A stretch of DNA of 64,000 nucleotides from Desulfospira joergensenii DSM 10085 (GCF_000420085.1 NZ_ATUG01000003.1:434001-498000), one strand, 5' to 3'; counted from the first letter of the stretch, positions 1 through 9,278 are shown. Translations and numbers: made by a program. The notes: generated by a model from the sequence alone, not told the origin.

Positions 1-2
1 TT

Positions 3-719
3 GTGGCCACAGAGTTCGGGGTGGTCAACCTGTTCGGGAAAACCCTCCAGGAAAGGGCCATGGCCCTGATCAGTATTGCCCATCCCGATTACAGGGACGA
101 GCTTTTTTCCAAGGCCAAGGAGCAGGACCTCATTGACTCCGGCCGGAAATTCAAACAGGCCATTAAGGGAGTCTATCCCCTCAAGTACGAGGAGATCATT
201 ACCATCAAGGATATCCCCATCACCTTCAGACCGGCAAAACCCGTGGATGAACGGGGCATCCAGGAACATTACTACTCCATGAACCGGGGGGATATTATCT
301 CCCGGTTCTTCCATGAAAAGAAAAGCTTTGTTCACGATCAGATCGAGACCACATTTGAGATCGACTATGTCAATGACCTGACCATCGTGGCCACCATCGG
401 GGAGCTGGGATTTGAAAAGATCATCGCCGTGGGTGAATATTTCCGGAACACCATTATCAACATGGCGGAAATCGCCTTTTCCGTTTCAAGGGAGTACCAG
501 GGAATGGGCATTGCCAACGTTCTCCTTGACAAGCTGGCCAAGGCGGCCAAAGACAATGAAATCAAGGGACTCATCGCCTATACCTCCCCCCAGAACAAGG
601 GGATGATCCGGTTGTTCAACAAACTTCCCTATGTGGTTAAACAGGAAAAAGACGATGACATGATCATCCTCAATTGTCTTTTCTCCGAACCCAAGATGCC
701 GGCGGAGGAATCCGCCTGA
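3..719 (+). CDS. Acetyl-CoA hydrolase/transferase - GNAT fusion, C-terminal part
   Basis: The frame is open at the window edge, so the gene starts upstream. The first 40 residues (VNLFGKTLQERA, then IAHPDYRDELF) match the C-terminal end of acetyl-CoA hydrolase/transferase (4-hydroxybutyrate CoA-transferase family) proteins. From about residue 70 the chain becomes a GNAT acetyltransferase fold, with the acetyl-CoA-binding turn near SREYQGMGIANVLL (about residues 162-175). Such CoA-transferase/GNAT fusions are known in delta-proteobacteria. The inferred role is in acetyl-CoA/acetate handling or protein acylation; the substrate cannot be read from this fragment. It converges on rlmD with a 40-base gap. 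Confidence 0.7.
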   Translation: MATEFGVVNLFGKTLQERAMALISIAHPDYRDELFSKAKEQDLIDSGRKFKQAIKGVYPLKYEEIITIKDIPITFRPAKPVDERGIQEHYYSMNRGDIISRFFHEKKSFVHDQIETTFEIDYVNDLTIVATIGELGFEKIIAVGEYFRNTIINMAEIAFSVSREYQGMGIANVLLDKLAKAAKDNEIKGLIAYTSPQNKGMIRLFNKLPYVVKQEKDDDMIILNCLFSEPKMPAEESA

Positions 720-759
720 TTCTTTGAGGCGGCAGGAAACCCAACCCTTTCCGGCCGCC

Positions 760-2154
760 TCAGAAATGCTTTCTTTTCAGCCGGGCCACCGACTCGATAT
801 GATAGGTATGGGGAAACATGTCAACGGGCTGGACCTCCTCGATTTCGTACACCGGGGCCAGCATTTCAAGGTCCCGGGCCAGGGTGGCGGGATTACAGGA
901 TACGTAAACGATTCTTTCCGGATGAATTCCGAGGACCTGGGCCACCACGTCCTTGTGCATGCCCACCCGGGGCGGATCAATGATCATGACATCCGGGGTC
1001 CGGCCAAGAGACGGAAGAACGTTTTTGATATCCCCTTCCAGGAATTCACAGTTCAGGATCCCGTTTAATTCGGCGTTCTTCCTGGCGTCAATGACTGCGC
1101 TGGCTACGATTTCAATACCGATTACCTTTTTCGCCCGGCCGGACAGCCAGATGGGAATGGTGCCGGTGCCGGAATAGAGGTCCAGAACCAGTTCGTCTCC
1201 TTTGAGATCGGCATACTCCTCCACCTTGGCGTAAAGATTCTCACAGGCCCGGGTATTGGTCTGGAAAAAGGAGTTGGCCGAAATCCTGAACTCATGGCCT
1301 TTCAGCTTTTCCCGGATATGGTCCCGGCCGTGGATGAGTATTTCTTCCTGTCCCGTGGACACCCCGGATTTTGTATCAATGATATTGTTGACAATGGATT
1401 CGATTTCCGAAAATTTTTCAGAGAGGTGCTCTCCCAGGGCTTTGAGAATCCCAGGATTTTTCTCCCGGGTCACGATATTGACCATCCAGCGGTCAAAGGC
1501 CACGGAATGGCGGAGCATGACAAAACGCCAGAAACCCTCATGGGATCTTAAATGATAGGCCGGCAGCCCGGAGGCCTTTACAAATTCACGGACAGCGGCC
1601 AGGATTTCATTTCCCTTTTCCGGCATGATGCTGCAGTTCTCAATATCGATAACCTTATCAAAGGTGCCGGGCACGTGAAGGCCGATACCCAGGTCTTTTT
1701 TAATACTCTCATCCTCGAGTTCGTCGGGCATGAGCCATCGCTTCTGGGAACAGGAGAACTCCATCTTATTCCGGTATCCGAAAATCGGATCCGAGGGGAT
1801 TACGTCCAAAACCCTTACCTGTTTCAGCTTCCCGATATGGGCCAGAGATTCTTCCACATGGCGTTTTTTATAGGCCAGCTGCTGATCGTAATCCAGCTCC
1901 TGCCACCGGCATCCTCCGCAGAAATTGCAATAGGCGCACCTGGCATCTCCCCTGAGGCGGGAGGGTTCCAGGATTTTAATCAGCTTGGCCTCTGCCCAGG
2001 ATTTCTTTTTTTTAACCACCTTGACAAAGACCTTGTCCCCAGGCAGGGTCCGGTCCACAAATACCGGAAATCCTTCGGGTTTGGCCAGCCCCTTGCCCCC
2101 AAAGGCCAGATCGATGATGTCAAGCTCGTAGGTCTTTCTTTTTTTTATTGTCAT
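760..2154 (-). CDS. rlmD: 23S rRNA (uracil-5-)-methyltransferase RlmD-like
   Basis: 464 residues, usual length for RlmD/RumA. An N-terminal TRAM domain (about 1-65) is followed by a [4Fe-4S] cluster motif (CAYCNFCGGC, about 73-82) and a SAM-binding Rossmann domain with DLYSGTGT (about 320). The nucleophile is in YVSCNPATLARD, where TrmA/RlmD enzymes carry the catalytic Cys. The family makes 5-methyluridine in 23S rRNA. TrmA-like or RlmC-like specificity cannot be excluded, because the subfamilies are close. The start lies just inside the divergent intergenic region shared with the hydrolase at 2263. Confidence 0.88.
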   Translation of the reverse strand: MTIKKRKTYELDIIDLAFGGKGLAKPEGFPVFVDRTLPGDKVFVKVVKKKKSWAEAKLIKILEPSRLRGDARCAYCNFCGGCRWQELDYDQQLAYKKRHVEESLAHIGKLKQVRVLDVIPSDPIFGYRNKMEFSCSQKRWLMPDELEDESIKKDLGIGLHVPGTFDKVIDIENCSIMPEKGNEILAAVREFVKASGLPAYHLRSHEGFWRFVMLRHSVAFDRWMVNIVTREKNPGILKALGEHLSEKFSEIESIVNNIIDTKSGVSTGQEEILIHGRDHIREKLKGHEFRISANSFFQTNTRACENLYAKVEEYADLKGDELVLDLYSGTGTIPIWLSGRAKKVIGIEIVASAVIDARKNAELNGILNCEFLEGDIKNVLPSLGRTPDVMIIDPPRVGMHKDVVAQVLGIHPERIVYVSCNPATLARDLEMLAPVYEIEEVQPVDMFPHTYHIESVARLKRKHF

Positions 2155-2262
2155 TCTATAGTATTCTTCCAGGGTTATTCTGAATCGGTAATCGATTTAA
2201 ATATTAATTGCAAACCAGATATTATACGACAGATTGTCATTTAAAACAATAAGGTTTCAAAA

Positions 2263-2988
2263 TTGAACATTGAATTCAAAGTCCGGGATTTCTGTCTCAG
2301 GGGGAAACTCCATCTGCCAAAAAACAAGCGCCCTGCCCTGGTCATCGGTTCCCACGGCCTTGAAGGCAGCATGAACTCGGCCAAGCAGATGGTCTTGTCC
2401 CGGCTTCTGCCGGAAAACGGAATCGCCTTTTTCCGGTTTGATCACCGGGGATGCGGAAGCAGTGACGGGGATTTTATCAAAGAGACCTCCCTTGAAAAAA
2501 GGACAGAGGACTATCTGGCCGCAGTCCAGCACCTTATTGACCTGGATCTTTTTTCCGGAGATATCGGCCTGTTCGGCTCCAGCATGGGAGGGGCCACCTG
2601 CATCAATGCCTGGAACCTTCTGGAACAAATGGAGGTGAATCTTCGCGGAGGGGTGCTCTGTTCCGCTCCGGTGAGAAGCCGGACCATTGAAAACATCCCG
2701 GTCCAGGCCAATGACAGCCGCCCTGCCCTGCCCCTGACCTTTTTTGCGGAAAATCTGCTTTTTGATATTCTGGACAAGGCCCAAGATCTTCACCATGTAC
2801 TTGTCTTCCACGGAGACAGGGATGAAGTGGTTCCGGTTTCCAATGCCTTGGAACTCCATGACCGGATGCGGTCCCCGAAAAAACTGATCATCCATAAAAA
2901 TGGGGACCACCAGATGACCGACAAAGGGGATCAGGATGAGTTTGAACGAGAAACCCTGTCCTGGTTTTTGTCCATATGTAAGGCTTAA
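2263..2988 (+). CDS. Alpha/beta hydrolase (serine esterase/lipase-like)
   Basis: 241 residues with the alpha/beta-hydrolase landmarks: the HG motif (GSHGLEGS, about 29-36), the nucleophile elbow GSSMGG (about residue 106), an acid residue in HGDRDEVVP and a C-terminal histidine in GDHQM. It resembles small cytosolic esterases of the YhfR/BAAT type; the substrate is unknown. The only good start is TTG, with a weak AAGG 8 bases upstream. The 3' end overlaps the convergent cinA by 4 bases. Confidence 0.8.
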   Translation: MNIEFKVRDFCLRGKLHLPKNKRPALVIGSHGLEGSMNSAKQMVLSRLLPENGIAFFRFDHRGCGSSDGDFIKETSLEKRTEDYLAAVQHLIDLDLFSGDIGLFGSSMGGATCINAWNLLEQMEVNLRGGVLCSAPVRSRTIENIPVQANDSRPALPLTFFAENLLFDILDKAQDLHHVLVFHGDRDEVVPVSNALELHDRMRSPKKLIIHKNGDHQMTDKGDQDEFERETLSWFLSICKA

Positions 2989-4238
2989 CCCTTCAACAAC
3001 TGCCGCCGGAGAAAGTTCAAGGCCGTGGCTGCAAAGATCTTCTTGTTCCTGTCCCTGTTGTCGAATGTAAAGTGAAACCGTTTTGCCAGGGAAATCTTAG
3101 GCCCGGCCACGCCGATACAGACCGTGCCCACGGGCTTTTCATCGCTTCCTCCGCCGGGCCCGGCAATGCCGGTGGTGGAGACGGCCCAGTCAGACCCGGC
3201 CGCCTTTCTGGCTCCCCGGGCCATTTCAAGGGCGGTTTCCTCATGAACCGCGCCGTGTTCTTCCAGGGTTTTTAGACTGACCTGCAGAATCCTGACCTTG
3301 GCCTCATTGGAATAGGTGATTCCGGAGAAGAGGAAATAATCGGAACTTCCGGCTACATCCGTGATCCAGTTTGAAATCAGTCCCCCTGTACAGGACTCTG
3401 CAACAGCCAAGGTGAGTTTATTATCCCGCAGGATCCTGCCCACCTCCGCCTGGATGGAAGATCCGGTAAGGGAAAAAACTTTCCCCTCAAGCTGTTCAAC
3501 GGCCCAGGCCTTGGCCCGGGCCATTTTTTCCAGGGATTCGGGCCGGGTCCTGGTACCGGTGTCCGACATCACCAATTTGACCTCGACACAGGGGAAACTG
3601 GCCCTGAACCCCAGGCGGATGCCGGGAAAAAGGTCGGAAAAAGCCTTGAGCCGGGCTCCGACCATGGATTCGCCCAGGCCGAACAGGGTGAGCCGCTCAA
3701 TGACAAGATGAATATCCAGGTCGAATTCTTTCTGAATCCTGGGCAGAACCACATTTTCAAACATGAGTTTCATCTCAGAGGGGACCCCGGGCATGAAGAA
3801 AAACAGGCATTGGTTGATCCGCATATAAAATCCAGGGGCCGTGCCGTGATGGTTGACCAAAACCCCGGCAGAAGCAGGTAAAAGGGCCTGTTTTTGGTTT
3901 TCCTGGGTGAGTTCAAAGCCCCGTTTTTTAAAATAAACCTCCATGGATGAACCGGCCTCTTCATTGAAGACCCGTTCTTCCCCGGCAGCCCTGGCACAGG
4001 CCTCGGAAGACAGGTCGTCCTGGGTGGGGCCCAGGCCGCCTGTGACCAGGCAGAGATCCGTATCCCGGGAAATCTGCTTAAGGGTTTCTACGATCAAATC
4101 CAGGTCATCTCCCACGGCTGAAAGTTTTTTTACATGGATATTGGCCTGTTTGAGTCTGTCACATAAAAAATTGGCATTGGTATCCACCAGATCTCCCAGC
4201 AGGATCTCATCTCCGGTGGACAGAATTTGTGCAATCAT
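2985..4238 (-). CDS. cinA: CinA-like protein (MoaB-like domain plus NMN deamidase domain)
   Basis: 417 residues, full length for two-domain CinA. The N-terminal MoCF/MoaB domain carries STGDEILLGDLVDTNA and TGGLGPTQDD (about 65-75). The C-terminal PncC domain has AESCTGGLIS and TGIAGPGGGSDEKPVGTV, typical of nicotinamide-mononucleotide deamidase. Known family activities are ADP-ribose pyrophosphatase and NMN deamidase in pyridine-nucleotide recycling. It overlaps the radical SAM gene upstream by 4 bases (ATGA), so the two are probably co-transcribed and translationally coupled. Confidence 0.9.
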   Translation of the reverse strand: MIAQILSTGDEILLGDLVDTNANFLCDRLKQANIHVKKLSAVGDDLDLIVETLKQISRDTDLCLVTGGLGPTQDDLSSEACARAAGEERVFNEEAGSSMEVYFKKRGFELTQENQKQALLPASAGVLVNHHGTAPGFYMRINQCLFFFMPGVPSEMKLMFENVVLPRIQKEFDLDIHLVIERLTLFGLGESMVGARLKAFSDLFPGIRLGFRASFPCVEVKLVMSDTGTRTRPESLEKMARAKAWAVEQLEGKVFSLTGSSIQAEVGRILRDNKLTLAVAESCTGGLISNWITDVAGSSDYFLFSGITYSNEAKVRILQVSLKTLEEHGAVHEETALEMARGARKAAGSDWAVSTTGIAGPGGGSDEKPVGTVCIGVAGPKISLAKRFHFTFDNRDRNKKIFAATALNFLRRQLLKG

Positions 4239-5773
4239 TTTTCTTCCCCTTCCTCATTAAAAAACAGAGCGTGGTTGGATGAAAAAAAAGCCGGATTTTT
4301 CCTGAACCTGGATCCGATGGCCAGCTCTTTTTTAAAAGTTTTATCCAGAAACTGCTTGACCTTTCTCCGGTCCCATCCTCTCGGGTGGGTGAAGTTGAGA
4401 TAAAGGGAAAGGTCCCCGTGGTAAAATTCCCGGGTCTTCATGTCATCTGCATCCTCACTGAACCTGGGCAGGTTGAATACGGCCAGGTTCAGGTAATCGA
4501 TGTACTCTTTGTGGGCCTTGACAAAATCGAGGGTGTGGCGGGCGGCGTCCTCGTCCTCGGCCCCGGTTCCGAATAAAAGATAGACATAGGTGAGAATCCC
4601 GGCCCGGTGCAGATTCTTCAGGGTCTTTGAGACCAGTTCCAGCCGGGTCCCCTTGTTCATCCAGTCCAGAACCTCCTGATCCCCGGATTCCAGGCCCAGC
4701 TTGAGCATTTCACACCCGCTTTTTTTGAGGTCCCGGCAGAACCTTGGGTCTGAAAAATCCTTTTCAAACCGGACAAAGCCATACCAGAGAAAATCAAGTT
4801 GCTGACCGGACAATGCCCTGAGAAAGGCCGGAGTCATGGCATTGTCGATGAAATGAACCACATCCGGCTGATGGCGCCGGCCCATGGTTTGGACGTCCTC
4901 CAGCACCTTGGCGGCCCTCTGGGCGGCATAGGGCCGGGTCTCTGCCTTTTCCGGGCAGAACCTGCATTTGGACCAATAACAACCGATGGAGGCCCTGAAG
5001 GGCAGGATCCTGGCCGGGGCCAGATAATCATGCTCCCCGGCAAATTTATAGTCCGGAATATAGTGCTTTTTTGTGGTGCCGGAAACATTGAGAAGTTCCA
5101 GCAAAGGCTGCTCACCCTCTCCCCGGATCATCACATGGACAAGATCTGCAAAGGGATTGTCAAAATCGGGCCGGGCCATCCATGAGGAGACCAGGCCTCC
5201 GCCCATGACCAGTCTCTTTTCCGGGAAATTATCCCGTATCCAGCCGGCCAGGGCAAAGCTGACCAGGGCCTGGTTCAGGTAGCAGAGGGAGATTCCTATG
5301 TATTCGGAGTCCCAGTCCAGGATCCGGGATTTGAGTTTTTCTTCAAAAAAAGGATAAAAGGGGTTTTCCCTGTACTGCTCGGCACTTTTGAGCAGATCCC
5401 GGGAAGAGACAGAGGAAAGCCGGTTGTCCGAATAATCGCTCAGGGTGATGCGGAACCGGTCCGGATCCACGGAGATGGACAGCAGCCGGTTCAGATCATA
5501 AACCCGCTGGTGGTACCGGTCCTCATTGGTATAGAGGGAAAGGGTCCGGATGTCTTCCAGGATGGTTTCCCTATTTTTCAGGGCCCTTCTGGACCAGGAG
5601 TCCCTGGGGCTCAGATTGGATTCAAGATCCGATTGGATCAGAAAAAGCAGACCTTCAATATTGGCATCATAGACCCTGCAGTCCAGGCCGTGTTCTTTCA
5701 GGGCCGCAGACAGAAGTGCTACTCCGGCCGGGGGTTCGCTGGGTTTTGCCACTGGGGGAAAAATTAAAAACAT
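4235..5773 (-). CDS. B12-binding-type radical SAM protein
   Basis: 512 residues. The N-terminus (MFLIFPPVAKPSEPPAGVALLSAALKE) is the usual opening of a cobalamin-binding-like domain in radical SAM proteins. The cluster motif CYWSKCRFC (CxxxCxxC, about 265-273) follows, then a TIM-barrel core (LKLGLESGDQEVLDWMNKG). No usual cobalamin DxHxxG motif is obvious, so B12 binding is uncertain. The substrate is unknown. It is first of a two-gene unit with cinA and is divergent from the trp operon. Confidence 0.75.
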   Translation of the reverse strand: MFLIFPPVAKPSEPPAGVALLSAALKEHGLDCRVYDANIEGLLFLIQSDLESNLSPRDSWSRRALKNRETILEDIRTLSLYTNEDRYHQRVYDLNRLLSISVDPDRFRITLSDYSDNRLSSVSSRDLLKSAEQYRENPFYPFFEEKLKSRILDWDSEYIGISLCYLNQALVSFALAGWIRDNFPEKRLVMGGGLVSSWMARPDFDNPFADLVHVMIRGEGEQPLLELLNVSGTTKKHYIPDYKFAGEHDYLAPARILPFRASIGCYWSKCRFCPEKAETRPYAAQRAAKVLEDVQTMGRRHQPDVVHFIDNAMTPAFLRALSGQQLDFLWYGFVRFEKDFSDPRFCRDLKKSGCEMLKLGLESGDQEVLDWMNKGTRLELVSKTLKNLHRAGILTYVYLLFGTGAEDEDAARHTLDFVKAHKEYIDYLNLAVFNLPRFSEDADDMKTREFYHGDLSLYLNFTHPRGWDRRKVKQFLDKTFKKELAIGSRFRKNPAFFSSNHALFFNEEGEEK

Positions 5774-5863
5774 AAAATGTGATCCGTACGGGCTGGATCC
5801 CTACCTTGAAGGAGCCGCCCTTATCCTGTTAAATTCCGGATCTTTTGTACCATAAATTGAGAT

Positions 5864-5887
5864 TTTGTCCATGCCTTTGTCCATGCC
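5864..5887. repeat. Tandem 12-bp repeat upstream of trp promoter
   Basis: TTTGTCCATGCC occurs twice, head to tail and without mismatch (5864-5875 and 5876-5887), ending 34 bases before the putative trp -35 box. It could be a tandem operator or activator site; this is inference from position only. Confidence 0.5.
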
Positions 5888-5921
5888 GATGGTTTTGTTT
5901 CTATCAAGAGAAACATTTGTC

Positions 5922-5951
5922 TTGACAAGTTGGTGGAGTTTGGGATATGTC
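5922..5951 (+). promoter_or_regulatory. Putative sigma70 promoter of the trp operon
   Basis: A perfect TTGACA (-35) at 5922-5927 and TATGTC (-10) at 5946-5951 are separated by 18 bases, and lie 28 bases before the trp leader peptide start. The -10 is weak, as expected for a regulated promoter. Confidence 0.5.
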
Positions 5952-5978
5952 CAGATAAATTAAACCTTGAGAGGAAAA

Positions 5979-6053
5979 ATGAACACAGACTCCGCCACCA
6001 TAAAAATGAATTCCTGCCAATGGCATAACTGGCCATTGCTGCTGCAGTTATGA
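5979..6053 (+). CDS. trpL: trp operon leader peptide with two Trp codons
   Basis: A 24-codon ORF, with GAGAGG 4-9 bases before its ATG, encodes Trp at codons 15 and 18 (CQWHNWP) and ends in TGA at 6051. It is followed by mutually exclusive hairpins and a terminator before trpE. Ribosome stalling at the UGG codons under Trp starvation should favour the antiterminator, as in the classical E. coli leader. Too short for normal gene callers. Confidence 0.85.
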   Translation: MNTDSATIKMNSCQWHNWPLLLQL

Positions 6054-6128
6054 CCTGTTCAACTGCAGCAGCCGAACCTTTGCTGCAGACCCAGGATAAC
6101 ACAAGAGGCTGCCCATGCAGCCTTTTTT
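6038..6128 (+). promoter_or_regulatory. trp transcription attenuator
   Basis: Region 1 (6038-6049, GCTGCTGCAGTT) pairs over 12 bp without mismatch with region 2 (6061-6072). Part of region 2 (GCAGCC, 6068-6073) can instead pair with region 3 (GGCTGC, 6107-6112). Region 3 pairs with region 4 (GCAGCC, 6117-6122), with a CCAT loop and a following T6 run (6123-6128), forming an intrinsic terminator. Region 1 overlaps the end of the leader peptide, downstream of its Trp codons. This is a complete 1:2 / 2:3 / 3:4 attenuation layout. Confidence 0.88.
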
Positions 6129-6159
6129 AGTTTTAACCCATTGAAACCGAGTGAACATC

Positions 6160-7677
6160 ATGATCTTAAAAGAGTTTCCAAATAAGTCGGAATTCAGCGA
6201 ACTGGCCGAAACCTGCAATGTCGTTCCCATCTGCACCCGGGTGCTGGCAGATACAGATACTCCGGTCTCCATTCTCCAGAAAACCTATTCAAATGAAATG
6301 GAAAGCTTTCTTCTCGAAAGTGTGGAAGGGGGAGAACGCTGGGCCAGGTACAGTTTTTTAGGGGTGTCCGCCTTTGGCACCCTGAAGATATTCAGGGACC
6401 ATGTGGAGGTCCGCACCCGGGGAATGGATCCCGGCACCGGGGAAAAACAGGAAGAAGTAAAAAAAATTCCCCATAACAACGATCCCCTGGGCGTGGTCAG
6501 AACCATTATCAAGGCCTATACCCCGGCCAAAATGGAGGATCTTCCCAGGTTCTGGTCCGGAATCACCGGGTATATGGCCTATGAAATGGTCTCGTTTTTC
6601 GAAAACATCCCCGTGTCCCTGCCCGGGGACACCCCCTATGCCCATTTTATCATCCCGGACCAGATGGTCATCTTCGACAATATCCAGCAGACCATGACCT
6701 GCATGAAGATCTGCTATCTCACCCCGGACTCGGATCCCGATGCGGTATTTGATTCGGCCCGGGCAGACCTGGACAATCTCCTTTCCACCATCAACCGCCC
6801 CTTTGAAACCAAATATCCGGAAAAGGGAAACGACTTCACCCTGGAGTCTGAAACTCCGGAACAGGTCTACCGGAACAATGTGGACCAAATCCGGCACCAT
6901 ATCCGGGAGGGGGATATCTTCCAGGCCGTCTATTCCCAGCCCTTTACCTGCAAAACAGAGGTGGACCCCATCCTGATCTACCGGGCCCAGCGGTATATCA
7001 ATCCCTCTCCCTATATGTTTTTCATGAACTTTAAAGACCGGGTCATTGCCGGATCCAGCCCGGAGACCATGGTCCGCCTGGAAAACAACGTGGCCACCCT
7101 GCGTCCCATTGCCGGGACAAGGCCCCGGGGAGCTACGGAACAGGAAGACCGGACCCTGGCCGATGAGCTGCTCAACGATGAAAAGGAAAGGGCCGAGCAT
7201 GTCATGCTCATTGACCTGGGCCGGAACGACCTGGGCCGGGTGGCCGAGGCCGGAACCGTCCAGGTAACCGACACCATGGTCATTGAGCGCTACTCCCATG
7301 TCATGCACCTGGTCTCCAATATCACCTGTGACCTCAAACAGGAGGTGGACGCCTTTGACCTGTTCAAGGCCACTTTCCCGGCCGGAACCCTTTCCGGTGC
7401 CCCCAAGATCCGGGCCATGGAGATCATAGCAGAGCTGGAGAACCGTCCCAGGAACGTCTATGGCGGTGCGGCAGGATATATTTCCTTTACAGGAAACATG
7501 GATTTTGCCATAACCATCCGGACGGCGGTCATGGAAGGAAACCGCCTGGTGGTCCAGGCCGGGGCCGGGATTGTATACGATTCCGATCCCCAGAAAGAGC
7601 TTGAAGAGTGCCGGAACAAGGCCCAAAGCGTTGAAACCGCCCTGAAACTGGCATTATCCCATTCAAAGGAGAGATAG
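6160..7677 (+). CDS. trpE: Anthranilate synthase component I
   Basis: 505 residues from the ATG at 6160; GTG at 6151 in the same frame would add three residues, and neither start has a strong Shine-Dalgarno. The N-terminal domain carries FLLESVEGG with the LLES feedback motif that binds tryptophan, so the enzyme is probably feedback inhibited. The chorismate-binding domain contains GDIFQAVYSQ, IAGTRPRG, LIDLGRNDLGRV and the TLSGAPKIRAME signature. It forms anthranilate from chorismate together with TrpG. First structural gene of trpEGDCF, controlled by the leader attenuator. Confidence 0.95.
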   Translation: MILKEFPNKSEFSELAETCNVVPICTRVLADTDTPVSILQKTYSNEMESFLLESVEGGERWARYSFLGVSAFGTLKIFRDHVEVRTRGMDPGTGEKQEEVKKIPHNNDPLGVVRTIIKAYTPAKMEDLPRFWSGITGYMAYEMVSFFENIPVSLPGDTPYAHFIIPDQMVIFDNIQQTMTCMKICYLTPDSDPDAVFDSARADLDNLLSTINRPFETKYPEKGNDFTLESETPEQVYRNNVDQIRHHIREGDIFQAVYSQPFTCKTEVDPILIYRAQRYINPSPYMFFMNFKDRVIAGSSPETMVRLENNVATLRPIAGTRPRGATEQEDRTLADELLNDEKERAEHVMLIDLGRNDLGRVAEAGTVQVTDTMVIERYSHVMHLVSNITCDLKQEVDAFDLFKATFPAGTLSGAPKIRAMEIIAELENRPRNVYGGAAGYISFTGNMDFAITIRTAVMEGNRLVVQAGAGIVYDSDPQKELEECRNKAQSVETALKLALSHSKER

Positions 7678-7681
7678 AGGA

Positions 7682-8251
7682 ATGAAGGTCGCCATCATTG
7701 ACAATTACGATTCATTTACATTCAACCTGGTCCACTATATTCTCCACACCGGTGTGGAAGTGGAAGTCTTCAGGAACGATAAGATCAGCGTACAGGAGTT
7801 GGAAACCATGAACCCCGGGGCCATTGTCATCTCCCCGGGACCGGGACGGCCCGAGGATGCCGGCGTGTCCATGGATGCCATCCAGGCCCTTTCCGGGAAA
7901 ATTCCCATCCTGGGGGTCTGTCTCGGCCACCAGGCCATTGCCCAGAGCTTCGGGGGAACCGTGATCCACGCCAAAAAAATTATGCACGGCAAGACCAGCG
8001 TGGTCACGGCGGACGGGGAGCATATCTTCACCGGCCTGAACAAGCCCTTTACCGTAATGCGCTACCATTCCCTGGCTGTACAGGAGTCTGACCTGCCCGA
8101 CTGCCTTATGGTAACGGCCAGGACAGAAGACGGAGAAATCATGGGTATCCGCCATAGGGAGCATCCCACCCAGGGAGTTCAGTTCCATCCGGAATCCTTC
8201 ATGACCACTGTGGGCAAACGATTGATCCGTAACTTTATCAAAGGAGCTTAG
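7682..8251 (+). CDS. trpG: Anthranilate synthase glutamine amidotransferase
   Basis: 189 residues, a class I glutamine amidotransferase without fusion to TrpD. It shows DNYDSFTFNLVHY, the oxyanion strand SPGPGRPEDAG, the nucleophile motif GVCLGHQAI (Cys about 80) and the catalytic HPESF at about 171. It supplies ammonia to TrpE. It lies 4 bases downstream of the trpE stop and 6 bases before trpD. The same subunit may also serve folate synthesis as PabA, which the sequence cannot exclude. Confidence 0.94.
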   Translation: MKVAIIDNYDSFTFNLVHYILHTGVEVEVFRNDKISVQELETMNPGAIVISPGPGRPEDAGVSMDAIQALSGKIPILGVCLGHQAIAQSFGGTVIHAKKIMHGKTSVVTADGEHIFTGLNKPFTVMRYHSLAVQESDLPDCLMVTARTEDGEIMGIRHREHPTQGVQFHPESFMTTVGKRLIRNFIKGA

Positions 8252-8257
8252 ATCCAA

Positions 8258-9277
8258 ATGAACTTCACCCAAAATCTAAACCAGATCATACAGGGCAAGG
8301 ACCTTGACCGGGAATCTGCCGCTTCCATGCTCATGGACATCTTTTCCGGGGAGATCACAGAGGCCCAGATCGGGGCTTTCATGGCTGCCCTTGCCACCAA
8401 GGGGGAAACCTTTGAGGAACTGGCCGGTGCAGCCCAGGCCATGAGGCGCAAGGCCGTCCGGATCCAGGCCCTGTCCAAGAAGGTCATTGATACCTGCGGT
8501 ACGGGCGGGGACTCTTCCGGCTCCTTTAACATCTCCACCACCACGGCCTTTGTGGTGGCCGGAGCCGGGATCACCGTGGCCAAACACGGCAACCGCTCCA
8601 TCTCCAGCAAATGCGGATCAGCCGATGTTCTGGAGGAACTGGGGGTCAACCTCGCGGTGGACCCTGAAATCGTGGAAGAGGCCGTGAACGAGATCGGCAT
8701 CGGTTTCATGTTTGCCCCCCTTTACCATGGTTCCATGAAATATGCGGGCAAGGCCCGCCAGGACTGCGGCATCCGTTCCATATTCAACATGCTGGGACCG
8801 TTGACCAATCCGGCGGCGGCCTCCTGCCAGATCCTCGGGGTCTATGCCCCGGCCCTGACCGAGATGTTTGCCCGGGCTTTGAAAATCCTGGGAGTGGAAC
8901 GGGCCTTCGTGGTCCACGGCCACGACGGCATGGACGAGATCACCACCACGGACCTGACCCGGGTATCCGAACTCAACCAGGGCGCCATCAAATCCTATGA
9001 CCTGGATCCCATGAACTACTTTGGCGAATATGCTGATCCAAAAGACCTCAAAGGGGGAGATGTAAAGGAGAATGCCGCCATCACCCTTTCCGTGCTCAAG
9101 GGGGAAAAAGGACCCAAACGGGACATTGTCCTGATCAATTCCGGCTGCGGCCTGGTGGCTGCCGGGGCCGCCCCTGACCTGAAAGAGGGAATCGCCCTGG
9201 CTGAAACCTCCATTGATTCGGGCAAGGCCCTGGAAAAACTGGAACTTCTGGCCCAGTACACCCGGGAGAACGGATAA
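8258..9277 (+). CDS. trpD: Anthranilate phosphoribosyltransferase
   Basis: 339 residues, normal length. The PRPP-binding loop DTCGTGGDSSGSFNIST (about 78-94), the KHGNRSISSKCGSADVLE segment and the DGMDEITTT motif (about 227) are all intact. It transfers phosphoribose from PRPP to anthranilate. It is tightly packed: the next start (trpC) begins one base after its stop. Confidence 0.95.
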   Translation: MNFTQNLNQIIQGKDLDRESAASMLMDIFSGEITEAQIGAFMAALATKGETFEELAGAAQAMRRKAVRIQALSKKVIDTCGTGGDSSGSFNISTTTAFVVAGAGITVAKHGNRSISSKCGSADVLEELGVNLAVDPEIVEEAVNEIGIGFMFAPLYHGSMKYAGKARQDCGIRSIFNMLGPLTNPAAASCQILGVYAPALTEMFARALKILGVERAFVVHGHDGMDEITTTDLTRVSELNQGAIKSYDLDPMNYFGEYADPKDLKGGDVKENAAITLSVLKGEKGPKRDIVLINSGCGLVAAGAAPDLKEGIALAETSIDSGKALEKLELLAQYTRENG

Positions 9278-9278
9278 G

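Noticed and set aside
6358..7626. Long antisense ORF over trpE (422 codons, minus strand)
   Set aside because: Shadow of GC-rich trpE codons; rich in Gly, Pro, Asp and His without any domain, and no ribosome site.
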